From positions 307,501 to 371,500 of the forward strand of contig NZ_CP054475.1 in NCBI RefSeq assembly GCF_025345565.1: a stretch of DNA of 64,000 nucleotides, written 5' to 3'. This document shows positions 55,953 through 64,000 of this stretch, piece by piece; position 1 is the stretch's first letter, and the number at the start of each line of letters is the position of its first letter. Below the pieces are notes generated by a model. The model made no database searches and was not told the DNA's origin. It saw only the letters and a program-made list of their open reading frames with translations. Made by a program: the position numbers and the translations under genes. This DNA comes from Thalassolituus hydrocarboniclasticus. GTDB lineage: Bacteria > Pseudomonadota > Gammaproteobacteria > Pseudomonadales > Oceanobacteraceae.

Positions 55953-56771
55953 ATGATTAAGAACACTATGTCCATTTTAATTGCAGTGCTATTGGTTGGC
56001 TGCTCCGATTCCGACTATGTGGCCAAGGTTGACAGCCAGCGTATTACGCCGGAGGAGTTCTCGACCTATCTGAAAGTGAAGGGCGTTCAGGAAGACCGTC
56101 CGGAAAATAAGGCGAGCATTCTTAAACAGTATGCTCAGGGAGTTGCCTTGGAGAAGGCGATTTTAGGCGAAGATTCAGTAGACCTGGCAGAGATCAATCA
56201 GGCTGTATCCGACTATCGCAGGAATATGATTGTAAGCCGGTATTTTGAATCCTTCATTAATGATCGGGTCACGGATGATTCTGTGAAAAATTATTTTTCC
56301 AATCATGCAAGTGAGTATGAAGAAGAACGTGTGCATGTTGCACATATTCTTATTCGTACGAATTCAGGCATGACAGAAGATGAAATCCAGAAAGTGAAAA
56401 CCGATATTTTTGAAATTCACTCAAAACTTCGGGCTGGCGAGTCGTTTGAAGAGCTGGCAAAAAGCCGGTCTGACGACAAAATATCCGGGAAGAAAGGTGG
56501 AGACTTAGGCTGGATTAAACGTGGCTCAATATCGCCAATATTTTCAAGCTCAGCATTCAGTACAAAGTCTGGCGCAGTGAGCGATCCTCTGTTGACTGAG
56601 TATGGCTACCATATTGTGAAAGTGCTGGAAGAGCCGAAAGTAATCCGTAAATCACTGGATGATGTAAAAGGTGAAATCCGTCATATGCTGAAAGCTAAAG
56701 CGAAGCAGGCAGAGCTTGATCGCTTATTGTCAGTCTATGATATTGAGCTGAATCTGGCGGAGCTTGAATGA
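55953..56771 (+). CDS. Parvulin-type (PpiC/SurA-like) peptidyl-prolyl isomerase lipoprotein
   Basis: A 272-residue lipoprotein. The signal ends in the lipobox LLVGC (Cys17, then Ser), predicting outer-membrane retention facing the periplasm. Residues about 20-115 form a helical SurA-N-like chaperone region. Residues 125-228 are a rotamase domain (VHVAHILIRT, FEELAKSRSDD, KKGGDLGWI, FGYGYHIVKVLEEP-type ending here as TEYGYHIVKVLEE), with the expected catalytic surface. It probably assists folding of exported proteins. The ATG at 55953 has AAGGA 6 nt upstream; an in-frame TTG at 55947 is rejected. It starts 26 nt after the giant gene stop and overlaps the next gene by ATGA, so a dedicated role for the giant exported protein is a natural inference. 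Confidence 0.9.
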   Translation: MIKNTMSILIAVLLVGCSDSDYVAKVDSQRITPEEFSTYLKVKGVQEDRPENKASILKQYAQGVALEKAILGEDSVDLAEINQAVSDYRRNMIVSRYFESFINDRVTDDSVKNYFSNHASEYEEERVHVAHILIRTNSGMTEDEIQKVKTDIFEIHSKLRAGESFEELAKSRSDDKISGKKGGDLGWIKRGSISPIFSSSAFSTKSGAVSDPLLTEYGYHIVKVLEEPKVIRKSLDDVKGEIRHMLKAKAKQAELDRLLSVYDIELNLAELE

Positions 56772-57568
56772 TGGTGCGGCTTCTGGCACTGATCCCTGTT
56801 TTTTTTCTGGCATCCTGCAATCAGGTGTCAGACGAGCCCGTTCAGAATATTGTGGCAAAAGTTGGCAATGGCAGCATTTCCTATGACGAGCTTGAATATC
56901 AGGCGTCAAGGTTGGCGGGTAAAGGTGCCGTGAACGTTCTTAATAATTCAGAGCAGCGCCGTCAGTTAGTAGACAGCATGGCTTTAACGCTCCTCTTTGC
57001 GCAGAAGCAGCAGGAAATGATGAGTGAAGAGGAACTCGCTAAAATTGAGCTTGCAACCCAGGCTTATCGACGTGAACTTCTGGCAAAAGAATATATTGAA
57101 AGAAATTTACCCCGAAAAGTACCATCCCAGAAAGATGTTGAATCTTATTATCTCTCGCATCTTGATCAGTTTGGAGGTGGAGAGAAGTATCGCCTTACAG
57201 TAATTTCCCTATCAGATCAATGCGCTGTAAAGCCCGTCTGGCTTGATTCGTCTCGAGAGCAGTCTGTAATCACAGAGGTTGAGAAACTAGATTGTGCTAA
57301 GAAAGTCTCTTCAGCGCTATATAGCTCAAAGCAGTTGAAAGGGACATACCCTTCCTTGCCAGATGATCTGATTGTCGGCCGGGATTATTGGGTTCGGGCA
57401 GGAGGTATTCAGGAAGTTCTGCATATTGAAAGTAAGAGAGAAGGCAGCCCAAAACCTTTGGCTGAAGTCTCATCTGATATTCGGAAATCATTGGCCCCTT
57501 CTTTTTTAAGGGAAGCCCTCCAGGAAGAACGGCTAAAATTCAGCAAGGAAATCGAGTATCTCGATTAA
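56768..57568 (+). CDS. Second SurA/EpsD-like lipoprotein with degenerate isomerase domain
   Basis: A 266-residue lipoprotein with signal and lipobox FFLASC (Cys17, then Asn). Residues 25-125 resemble the SurA-N/EpsD-type helical region (VAKVGNGSISYDELEYQASR, AYRRELLAKEYIERNLP). The C-terminal half stands where the rotamase domain should be, but typical motifs (H-I-L, GGDLG, GYHIV) are missing; instead there are two cysteines (DQCAVK and LDCAKK) and EVLHIESKREGSPKPL. It therefore looks like a chaperone-only partner of the preceding isomerase. Its start overlaps the upstream stop by four bases (56768-56771), implying coupled translation and roughly equal amounts. Confidence 0.85.
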   Translation: MMVRLLALIPVFFLASCNQVSDEPVQNIVAKVGNGSISYDELEYQASRLAGKGAVNVLNNSEQRRQLVDSMALTLLFAQKQQEMMSEEELAKIELATQAYRRELLAKEYIERNLPRKVPSQKDVESYYLSHLDQFGGGEKYRLTVISLSDQCAVKPVWLDSSREQSVITEVEKLDCAKKVSSALYSSKQLKGTYPSLPDDLIVGRDYWVRAGGIQEVLHIESKREGSPKPLAEVSSDIRKSLAPSFLREALQEERLKFSKEIEYLD

Positions 57569-57574
57569 TGGCTT

Positions 57575-60500
57575 ATGAAATACCTTTCCAGATTGGTCAT
57601 TGCTTTTTCTTTGTTTCAGATATCATCAGCGTATGGATATGTGAACCAGTGTTCCCCATTATTTGCTAATGGGGTTGAAACATATACTCCGGGTGAAATT
57701 AAGTTTGAGCGCTGGGCATCTCTTAAAGGTGGAGATAAGAATTTAGCAGCTACTACCGTTAAATCCGCATGGTTAGATAGTCCGTGTGACGGGAGTGTTT
57801 GTCGTGCAACAGGGATTGCCAGTGGACGCTTTCCTGACGTTTCAGATGCGAACCGTCCACAAGGAAGAGATAAAGTTAGTGTCAGACCATTCAGAGAGCT
57901 GAGCTTAAATGCACCTGAAGAAGGCTTGTCTTTAAAGAAACTGGAGATCAAAGCATTCTCAAAAGTTTTTCTTCGTTCAGGGGATTATTGGATAGATAAC
58001 CTGACCCTTGGAGCCAGCGCCGAAATTATTCAGGAAGGGGCTGGGCAAATAAGAATTTTTGCCAACTCAATTGATATGGGTGCCTTTTCCAGAATTGGCG
58101 ACCAAAGCGAAAGGCATTCCTTTCTTGTTAAAACAAAATCCTTCCGAAACTCCGCATTTTCTTATGCAGAGATTTTTTTATACAGCGAATCGAAGGTCGA
58201 TATGGCCGGTGTTTCTACTCTTGTTGGTAGCCTTGCCGCACCTGAAATTAAACTGAAGGCTTTGTCATCGGTCACCTTCAACTCTGAGGGAAAATCGGAG
58301 ATTGATTATGGCTGGATCTGCGATCTGGATAATGACGGAATTTATGATGGTCTGGATGAAGATGCTGATAATGACGGCTTCAGCAATCAAACTGAAATTA
58401 CAGCAGGAACGGACCCCTGGGATGCAGGCAGTGTTCCTGCCGATACCGATGGCGACGGTCAGGCCGATATCGAAGATGAAGATATTGATGGCGACGGCTA
58501 TAGCAACGAAGAAGAAACAGAAGCCGGAACCGATCCTTATGATCCGGACAGTTTCCCGTTGCCGGAGCCTCCCCAGATACTGATCACAACGGCTTCAGGC
58601 CAGGTTGTTATGACCGATCAGATATCCATTGCCGGACGGGTAACACCGGGTGATCTGGCTCTGGCCAGTGTTATTTTAGAAAACTTAACCGGGGGTGGTG
58701 TGGGTTATCCATTAGCGCTTACCGAGCAGGGATACTTTACTCTGGAGGTTGCCCTGACTGAAGGTGAAAACCGCTTCAGAGTGACCGCCAAAGATGCCGA
58801 TGGCTATACCGCAACTCAGGAATTTTTAGTTACCTATGTTGTTCCATTCTCTGTTGATCAGATAACACCGCCGTCCGGGTTTGTTTCTGAAAGCAAAGAC
58901 GTGCAGGTCAGTATCAATATCACCTCCACAGGGCAGGAGCCTGTCGTTCGGCTGGATGGAGCACCAATGACATTGACTTCTGCCAATGGCAGTCAATATC
59001 AATTCACGCTGGTTAAACAGCTGGCACCGGGAGACAACGATATCCGTATTCAGGCTCTTGGTAAGGGAAAATCGATTGAGTTGCCTTTGCTATACCGTTT
59101 TGAGCCAGAAGATAATGAGGCGTTTCCCGCACCCAATATCCATATAGTACGCCCTGTGGATGGCCAGAGAACCCGACAGGACTCCGTGGCATTTTCGGCT
59201 GAAATTCTTTCATCAGTTGGCCGGCTTAACGCTGAACTGAATGGCAGTGGGGTGGGTATTACACCAATTTCTGAAGGACGTTACTCGGTTGCTGAATCTG
59301 TAACCTTGCAGGAAGGCAGTAACCAGCTGATTCTTAATGTTACTGATGCTCTTGGACAGCAAAGTGTCGCTCAGGTAGTGATCGAACAAGACAAAGATGC
59401 GCCGGACTTTGAACTGAATCCAGCATGGCAACCGGTGCCTGCCCTGAACTCAGTAGCCGATAGTAATGTACTGATTGCCGGGTTGATAAATGATAATGAT
59501 GTGTCAGGCATAACCGTTAATGGTATGGATGTTCCTCTTATACCTTATGAGCAGGGCTTTCAGTTCAGCAAAATAATTACTATCCCCGCACTGCAGGATG
59601 TACTGATCCGTATCGTCTCTGTAGATTCGCTTGGTAATAAAAAATCGCAGGATTACCGTTTCTATACAGAAAGCAATCTCCAGATGAGTTGGATAAGCCC
59701 GGCATTTCCGGTTACCTGGTTCAGCGAAACAGGAACGGGTTATCCGTTTGCGGTGAAGCTGGAAGGCGTGACTGGTAGTGAGAATTTCCAGGTAACACTC
59801 GAACCATCTTCAGTATCTGTTGGCGCACAGCAGATTGGGAATTTACTGACCGGGGTTCTGCCCGACCAGCTTCCACCGGGAGATTACCAGCTGGTCGTTA
59901 AAGCAAGCTACGGCCAACAAAAAGAGATTCTTCTTGAGGGCGATATCAGAGTTATCAATCAGGAAGACTTACCTCTGCAGGTTGTACGTATCGAGCCAGA
60001 GAATCTGCAGCAAGGAATGGAGCCAGATACCGCTCTCCAGATAAACTTTAATCGTCCGGTTAATCCCGAGTTATTAAGCTTCTCGGTATACAAAACGCTG
60101 CACGGGAAAACGTATGTTAATCAGGATGAGCCTGGGACAGATTTTCTTCATGCGAAAGGTCAGCAACTACAGGATGTAAATTACTCTCGCTCACTGGTCT
60201 CAGGCGGAGTTTCATTACTTAAAAACGACTCTGTAGCCGTATTTTATCCTCAGGAAGATCTTGGCTACGGTGCCAAGGTTGAGTGGGAAGTAAAATATGA
60301 TGGCGAATCTGTAGCGCGTCAGGTTTTTTCTACCCGAAGTTTACCAACGTTTATTGAAGGGGGAGTGGTTGATTCTTTTGGTCAGCAGCGTTCTGGTTTG
60401 GTTGTAAAACTGGATAAGCTGGGTCTGAGTACGTTAACCAATAACGACGGTGGTTTCTCTTTTGGCTTTGGCAGTAATTCTGAAAACAACATACCGGGTG

Positions 60501-61159
60501 GAGATTACCAGATAATCATCAATGCCGATGGCGCTGATCAATCACTTGGCGTCGTGAGTATTCCCGTATCGATAGCCGGTGGTCGGCGGAATAAATTACC
60601 ACTAATGCGGGTTCCCAATCGCAGTAATGAAATCCTGCCTGTACCTCTTGATTCCGACAGGAGTACGGTAAGACTCGCATCGGGTGACCTGCAACTGGAT
60701 CTTGATGGGGCAGCACTCAGTTTTCCCGGAAATGAACGTACTATTCACAGCCAGTTTGTACTGGCAGGAGAAAATGTACGTGACGTTCAGGAAGGTCTGG
60801 CTCCTCTGTGGTTTTATCAACAGCTGCCGTTTGGCATAGCACCTGAAGCGGCGGTTAATCTCAATATTCGTCTCCCTGCCTACAAAGGGGGCTTTCAATA
60901 TTTACCTTTCGAGGGTGCATTGGCTCATCATGTTTTGATTCTTGGATATAACCCGGATAAAAACATTATTGAGCCGGTTGGTGTGGGAAAGATTGAAAAT
61001 AAAGTTCTGACCAGCATCGAGCCGGTAAAACTCTCGGTGCTTGATTATATTGGTTACAGTCAGCCACTTCCGGCTCATGAAACCATTTTTACTGAATATC
61101 TGAATAAAAATATCAGCTTTATCGAGTTGGTTGCGCGTATTTCCCAGGAGTCACCATGA
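57575..61159 (+). CDS. Secreted 1,194-residue protein: MshQ-like N-terminus, calcium repeats, Ig-like domains, carboxypeptidase-regulatory-like domain
   Basis: Signal peptide MKYLSRLVIAFSLFQISSAYG. Residues about 23-245 resemble the N-terminal part of MshQ-type proteins, with a repetitive right-handed pattern (LRSGDYWIDNLTLGASAEII, then SKVDMAGVSTLVGSLAAPEI). Residues 249-328 are thrombospondin type 3-like Asp repeats (DLDNDGIYDGLDEDADNDGF, DIDGDGYSNEEETEAGTDPY). About 335-720 holds four Ig-like repeats, 800-925 a Big_5-like region, 930-1008 a carboxypeptidase-regulatory-like domain (NNDGGFSFGFGSNSENN), and 1009-1194 an end domain including GLAPLWFYQQLPFGIAPEAA. From memory, such an end region occurs ahead of RHS/YD repeats in large secreted proteins; this is tentative. 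It starts 6 nt after the lipoprotein gene and overlaps the next gene by ATGA. Confidence 0.87.
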   Translation: MKYLSRLVIAFSLFQISSAYGYVNQCSPLFANGVETYTPGEIKFERWASLKGGDKNLAATTVKSAWLDSPCDGSVCRATGIASGRFPDVSDANRPQGRDKVSVRPFRELSLNAPEEGLSLKKLEIKAFSKVFLRSGDYWIDNLTLGASAEIIQEGAGQIRIFANSIDMGAFSRIGDQSERHSFLVKTKSFRNSAFSYAEIFLYSESKVDMAGVSTLVGSLAAPEIKLKALSSVTFNSEGKSEIDYGWICDLDNDGIYDGLDEDADNDGFSNQTEITAGTDPWDAGSVPADTDGDGQADIEDEDIDGDGYSNEEETEAGTDPYDPDSFPLPEPPQILITTASGQVVMTDQISIAGRVTPGDLALASVILENLTGGGVGYPLALTEQGYFTLEVALTEGENRFRVTAKDADGYTATQEFLVTYVVPFSVDQITPPSGFVSESKDVQVSINITSTGQEPVVRLDGAPMTLTSANGSQYQFTLVKQLAPGDNDIRIQALGKGKSIELPLLYRFEPEDNEAFPAPNIHIVRPVDGQRTRQDSVAFSAEILSSVGRLNAELNGSGVGITPISEGRYSVAESVTLQEGSNQLILNVTDALGQQSVAQVVIEQDKDAPDFELNPAWQPVPALNSVADSNVLIAGLINDNDVSGITVNGMDVPLIPYEQGFQFSKIITIPALQDVLIRIVSVDSLGNKKSQDYRFYTESNLQMSWISPAFPVTWFSETGTGYPFAVKLEGVTGSENFQVTLEPSSVSVGAQQIGNLLTGVLPDQLPPGDYQLVVKASYGQQKEILLEGDIRVINQEDLPLQVVRIEPENLQQGMEPDTALQINFNRPVNPELLSFSVYKTLHGKTYVNQDEPGTDFLHAKGQQLQDVNYSRSLVSGGVSLLKNDSVAVFYPQEDLGYGAKVEWEVKYDGESVARQVFSTRSLPTFIEGGVVDSFGQQRSGLVVKLDKLGLSTLTNNDGGFSFGFGSNSENNIPGGDYQIIINADGADQSLGVVSIPVSIAGGRRNKLPLMRVPNRSNEILPVPLDSDRSTVRLASGDLQLDLDGAALSFPGNERTIHSQFVLAGENVRDVQEGLAPLWFYQQLPFGIAPEAAVNLNIRLPAYKGGFQYLPFEGALAHHVLILGYNPDKNIIEPVGVGKIENKVLTSIEPVKLSVLDYIGYSQPLPAHETIFTEYLNKNISFIELVARISQESP

Positions 61160-64000
61160 CACGGATGTTTTACCTGAGCTTGCTGCTGTTGCTGGCATTT
61201 CCTGTCCGGGCTTTAAACCCAGATGGCTTTGAAACTTTTGTTCATATAGGTCATGTCTTTGCCCGCAGTGTTGTCACCACTGACGATGGTTCACCACTAT
61301 GGGCAGAATACAACGATGATGGCGGCCATGTTAGGATCAGGTCTCTGGATGGTCAGCGTGGCGATGTATATGCCGGTAATCAGATCCGCAGCTTTCTTGA
61401 AACGCTGAAACGTTTTCGCGAGCGTTATAACGGCAAAATTGAATTAATCCGCTCTGATAACTTTACATCCTCAGTACTGCTTACCGCCGACGGCCGGAAA
61501 ATTACCGGCTGGCCAGCACTGTCTTCCGGTGCGGTTATCGTCGCTGTGCCAGCGCAGGAAAAACGTTTCTCCGATAATGGCAAACAGATAGAACACTATG
61601 CCTTTCCGGTTGATATGGCGGCATTGCCAGAGACACTGAACGAAGAAACCAAAACCCTGCTGTTCGATGAGCAGGGCAAGCTGCTGTATGAAAGTGCAGA
61701 CCGTATTGGCTATCTGACCGCCTTCTACATCAAAAATGATGCCGATGGTCCGGAAGACGCCAGCGAGTACGACATTGCCTCGACCCTGATACGCATTAAT
61801 GCAGAAGGCTATAAAATACTCGACCCGGTTCCGGGTGTTATGATCGAAGCCACCACTGGCTATCGTAATGGACTAACCTTCTCCAATAATGACGGTTCAT
61901 ACCGTATGCAGGGCTATCTCAGCCCGTGTCCCGGCTTCTTTTATCAGGCAACGACAACAGCATACGCCAAGCTTTATTACGCCAATTTTAATCCGCGTGG
62001 ATTTCCCACTATTCCCTACTGGTTGCAACATACCAGTTACGATAACTGTATTGGTTATGGCGCGTTTCCGCCGGGCATGGGTTTGGGCGCCATTTCTGCC
62101 CAGCAACAGGTGCGGGCGATAGTCAGCGGTACGCCTGAAAATATCACCACCCTTAACTACGCGGTCGGCATTAATGTACTGAGCGGCAATACCCTGCTTG
62201 TTGGTGCCGATATTGGTGATCAGACCACCTACAGCGCAGAAGTATCTCCTGAAACGCTGTATGCCGTAGCGGATGATTACGACGGTGACGGACAGCTGGA
62301 TGCCACGGTACGTGGCGAACTGAATGCCGAAGGTTTATTCGAAGCCGCCCCTGAGGGTTCCGTTTATGGTGTTTATTTCAGCGGTAACCAACGGGCCGAT
62401 GGTCAACCCAATATCACCCGCATCATGGACGTTGCCCCTCACCTGAGCCATGAGGGTTTACTTAAAACCCTGTCTGCTGACGATCTGGGGAAAACCGACA
62501 TCCTCGTGTTCCGTGAATCCACCGGCGAACTCATCACCCAGCGTACCGGGCTGAACGAATTTGAAATCGGCAGCATCGCCAGCACAGGGCTGGATGCCGA
62601 TAACAACTTTGCTTACAGAATTCCCATTCGCAGCACAGAAGATGCCCACAGCTTTAAGCGCTTAATGCATAAAGACTTTGTGGAGTGGCAGGCGAAAAAT
62701 AAAGTAACGCCATCGCTGCAGGCCTTTCAGGCCGATTTTCTGCGTACCGGAGAAATGGTACGCATCGTTGTTATAAACCGCCCGACCGGTTATATCGGCA
62801 GTGCCCGTGTCGCCCTGTCCGGCGCCAAAGACGGTGGTGACATTACCGTAAGGGTACCGCCCGTTGTACTTGCACCACCGAATCTCAAAGTCTGGGCGAC
62901 CCGTCGCTATCAGGGCCAGGGACTGCTGCAAAATGCCGACGACGTTCGCCGCACCATCAGCAACGAAGGCGCCGCCACCACCGACGACCAGCTGATTGAA
63001 GTACATACCGAATGGCTTGACCAGGACGGCTACCCGCTGCCATCCGGATTAGCAGGCTACGGCTACACCGGCCGTTTAACCCGGCAGATCAGTGATGGTG
63101 ATGACCCCTATGACAGCACCGTTAAAGAGTTTGCGATTAACCCCGGCCGTCAGCTGCAGGTGCTCAACTTTGGCAGTGACAGCCAGTTCCACCACTATCT
63201 ACAGGTCAATGGTTCAGCCATCAGCGAACAGAACGACTTCTCCGCCGGCGACCATACCGGCGTATTGCGTCATCGTCCCAGCCGCTATGTTCCGGTAAAA
63301 GTCCCGCTGTACGACGAACAGGGCACCGTGAATGACCGCATCGCCGTTACACAGAGCGACGATCCCGACCTCAGCGCCCGCGATGTGACCTCGCGCTTTA
63401 ACTGGGTCTACCGCCCTGAATTCAGCTTCAGCGTGATTGACCTTGAACTCAGCGCTATTAACCTGCAGAGCACACAAGACGAAAACGGTGATTCTCAAAA
63501 AATCAACATCATCGACGACACCACCCCCGTGATCTCCAGTGCCGACGACCTGGTCGAAGTCATCTTTAACTTAATCGGCTCCGAATACGAACGCATCACC
63601 CCGTTTGAAGGTGAACGCCAATACATCTTTGCACTGGGCGAACAGGAAATCGAAGTGCGGATCGACAAAGGGGCAGGGCAGGAACAACAAATCACTTTTA
63701 AAAACCTCGAACACCTGGCCCAGCTGAATGCCGAAGACTATTTAACCCTCAGCCTGTACCTGAACCAGGATGCGCAGAACGTGCTGTGGGAGTGGGCATT
63801 TACCACGCTGGATATCGACATGGATGAAGACAACAACAACGGCACCGACTTGCCTGACCGCTCAGCGCTGGAAGAAGCCATTGAATCGATTCCCAAGCAT
63901 CCGGGAAAACGCATCCGCGTCAATAATATGGACATCAATCAAAACAAGGTACCCGACTTTGCCGAGTTCGATTATCTCGATAAAACCGGCCAGCGCGTTA
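61156..64000 (+). CDS. Large secreted protein, 3' end beyond the window
   Basis: Partial: 948 codons are open from the ATG at 61156 to the right edge, with no stop. Signal peptide MTRMFYLSLLLLLAFPVRA. Residues about 223-285 look like a carboxypeptidase-regulatory-like domain (PGVMIEATTGYRNGLTFSNN, DGSYRMQGYL) with a nearby Cys pair (CPGFF, DNCIGYG). Calcium-type Asp loops occur near 372 (DDYDGDGQLD) and 887-935 (DIDMDEDNNNGTDLPD, DINQNKVPDFAEFD), the latter often just before a repeat region. I do not recognise the family. CAGGAG lies 5 nt before the ATG, which overlaps the upstream stop (61156-61159), so it belongs to the same operon. Codons here are GC-ending, unlike the early giant gene. 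It may extend into an RHS-like or other repeat region outside the window. Confidence 0.88.
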   Translation, partial: MTRMFYLSLLLLLAFPVRALNPDGFETFVHIGHVFARSVVTTDDGSPLWAEYNDDGGHVRIRSLDGQRGDVYAGNQIRSFLETLKRFRERYNGKIELIRSDNFTSSVLLTADGRKITGWPALSSGAVIVAVPAQEKRFSDNGKQIEHYAFPVDMAALPETLNEETKTLLFDEQGKLLYESADRIGYLTAFYIKNDADGPEDASEYDIASTLIRINAEGYKILDPVPGVMIEATTGYRNGLTFSNNDGSYRMQGYLSPCPGFFYQATTTAYAKLYYANFNPRGFPTIPYWLQHTSYDNCIGYGAFPPGMGLGAISAQQQVRAIVSGTPENITTLNYAVGINVLSGNTLLVGADIGDQTTYSAEVSPETLYAVADDYDGDGQLDATVRGELNAEGLFEAAPEGSVYGVYFSGNQRADGQPNITRIMDVAPHLSHEGLLKTLSADDLGKTDILVFRESTGELITQRTGLNEFEIGSIASTGLDADNNFAYRIPIRSTEDAHSFKRLMHKDFVEWQAKNKVTPSLQAFQADFLRTGEMVRIVVINRPTGYIGSARVALSGAKDGGDITVRVPPVVLAPPNLKVWATRRYQGQGLLQNADDVRRTISNEGAATTDDQLIEVHTEWLDQDGYPLPSGLAGYGYTGRLTRQISDGDDPYDSTVKEFAINPGRQLQVLNFGSDSQFHHYLQVNGSAISEQNDFSAGDHTGVLRHRPSRYVPVKVPLYDEQGTVNDRIAVTQSDDPDLSARDVTSRFNWVYRPEFSFSVIDLELSAINLQSTQDENGDSQKINIIDDTTPVISSADDLVEVIFNLIGSEYERITPFEGERQYIFALGEQEIEVRIDKGAGQEQQITFKNLEHLAQLNAEDYLTLSLYLNQDAQNVLWEWAFTTLDIDMDEDNNNGTDLPDRSALEEAIESIPKHPGKRIRVNNMDINQNKVPDFAEFDYLDKTGQRV

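Overview
The window looks like chromosomal DNA of a free-living gammaproteobacterium, probably an Oceanospirillales/Pseudomonadales-type marine lineage. This is inferred from the 5S/23S sequence style, the argS followed by SPOR-protein order and the general gene content; genus is not determinable by eye. It opens inside a 23S rRNA gene, followed by 5S and a strong terminator (1-3015). From 3.4 to 19.6 kb lies ordinary GC-rich housekeeping DNA: a periplasmic protein of unknown function, a HIT protein, a ModF-like ABC ATPase, an HD-GYP phosphodiesterase, a DUF4398 lipoprotein, ilvD, an AzlCD branched-chain amino acid exporter, an RNase J-like nuclease, an azoreductase, argS, a SPOR-domain protein and a DUF817 membrane protein. 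Two accessory patches interrupt it: an AT-rich HNH endonuclease gene behind a GT-skewed spacer (11.1-12.3 kb), and a pair of palindromic repeats flanked by near-identical direct repeats (14.9-15.2 kb).

From 19.8 kb to the right edge, one apparent operon takes over. It starts at a plausible sigma-70 promoter (19723-19751) and encodes, in order: (1) a single uninterrupted 12,045-residue Sec-exported protein (19789-55926); (2) a parvulin-type prolyl isomerase lipoprotein; (3) a second SurA/EpsD-like lipoprotein whose isomerase domain is degenerate, overlapping the first by ATGA; (4) a 1,194-residue secreted protein with an MshQ-like N-terminus, calcium-type aspartate repeats, Ig-like domains and a carboxypeptidase-regulatory-like domain; (5) a further large secreted protein, overlapping gene 4 by ATGA and still open at the window end.

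The giant protein is highly ordered. After the signal peptide come about twenty cadherin/Ig-like repeats (20.1-29.0 kb). Then come seven consecutive copies of a supermodule of beta-propeller, Big_5-like Ig domain and two IPT/TIG-like domains (29.6-43.1 kb). These are followed by further Ig repeats with at least two more propellers, a thrombospondin type 3-like calcium segment (51.7-52.0 kb), and a C-terminal region richer in cysteines. Nearly all of its cysteines occur in close pairs, which suggests disulfides and an extracytoplasmic location. No transport barrel, sortase signal, PEP-CTERM or type I secretion repeat is visible. The best reading is an exported giant fibre or adhesin-like protein with its own lipoprotein folding factors and partner proteins. 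That arrangement is the most interesting content of the window; its function is not shown by sequence alone.
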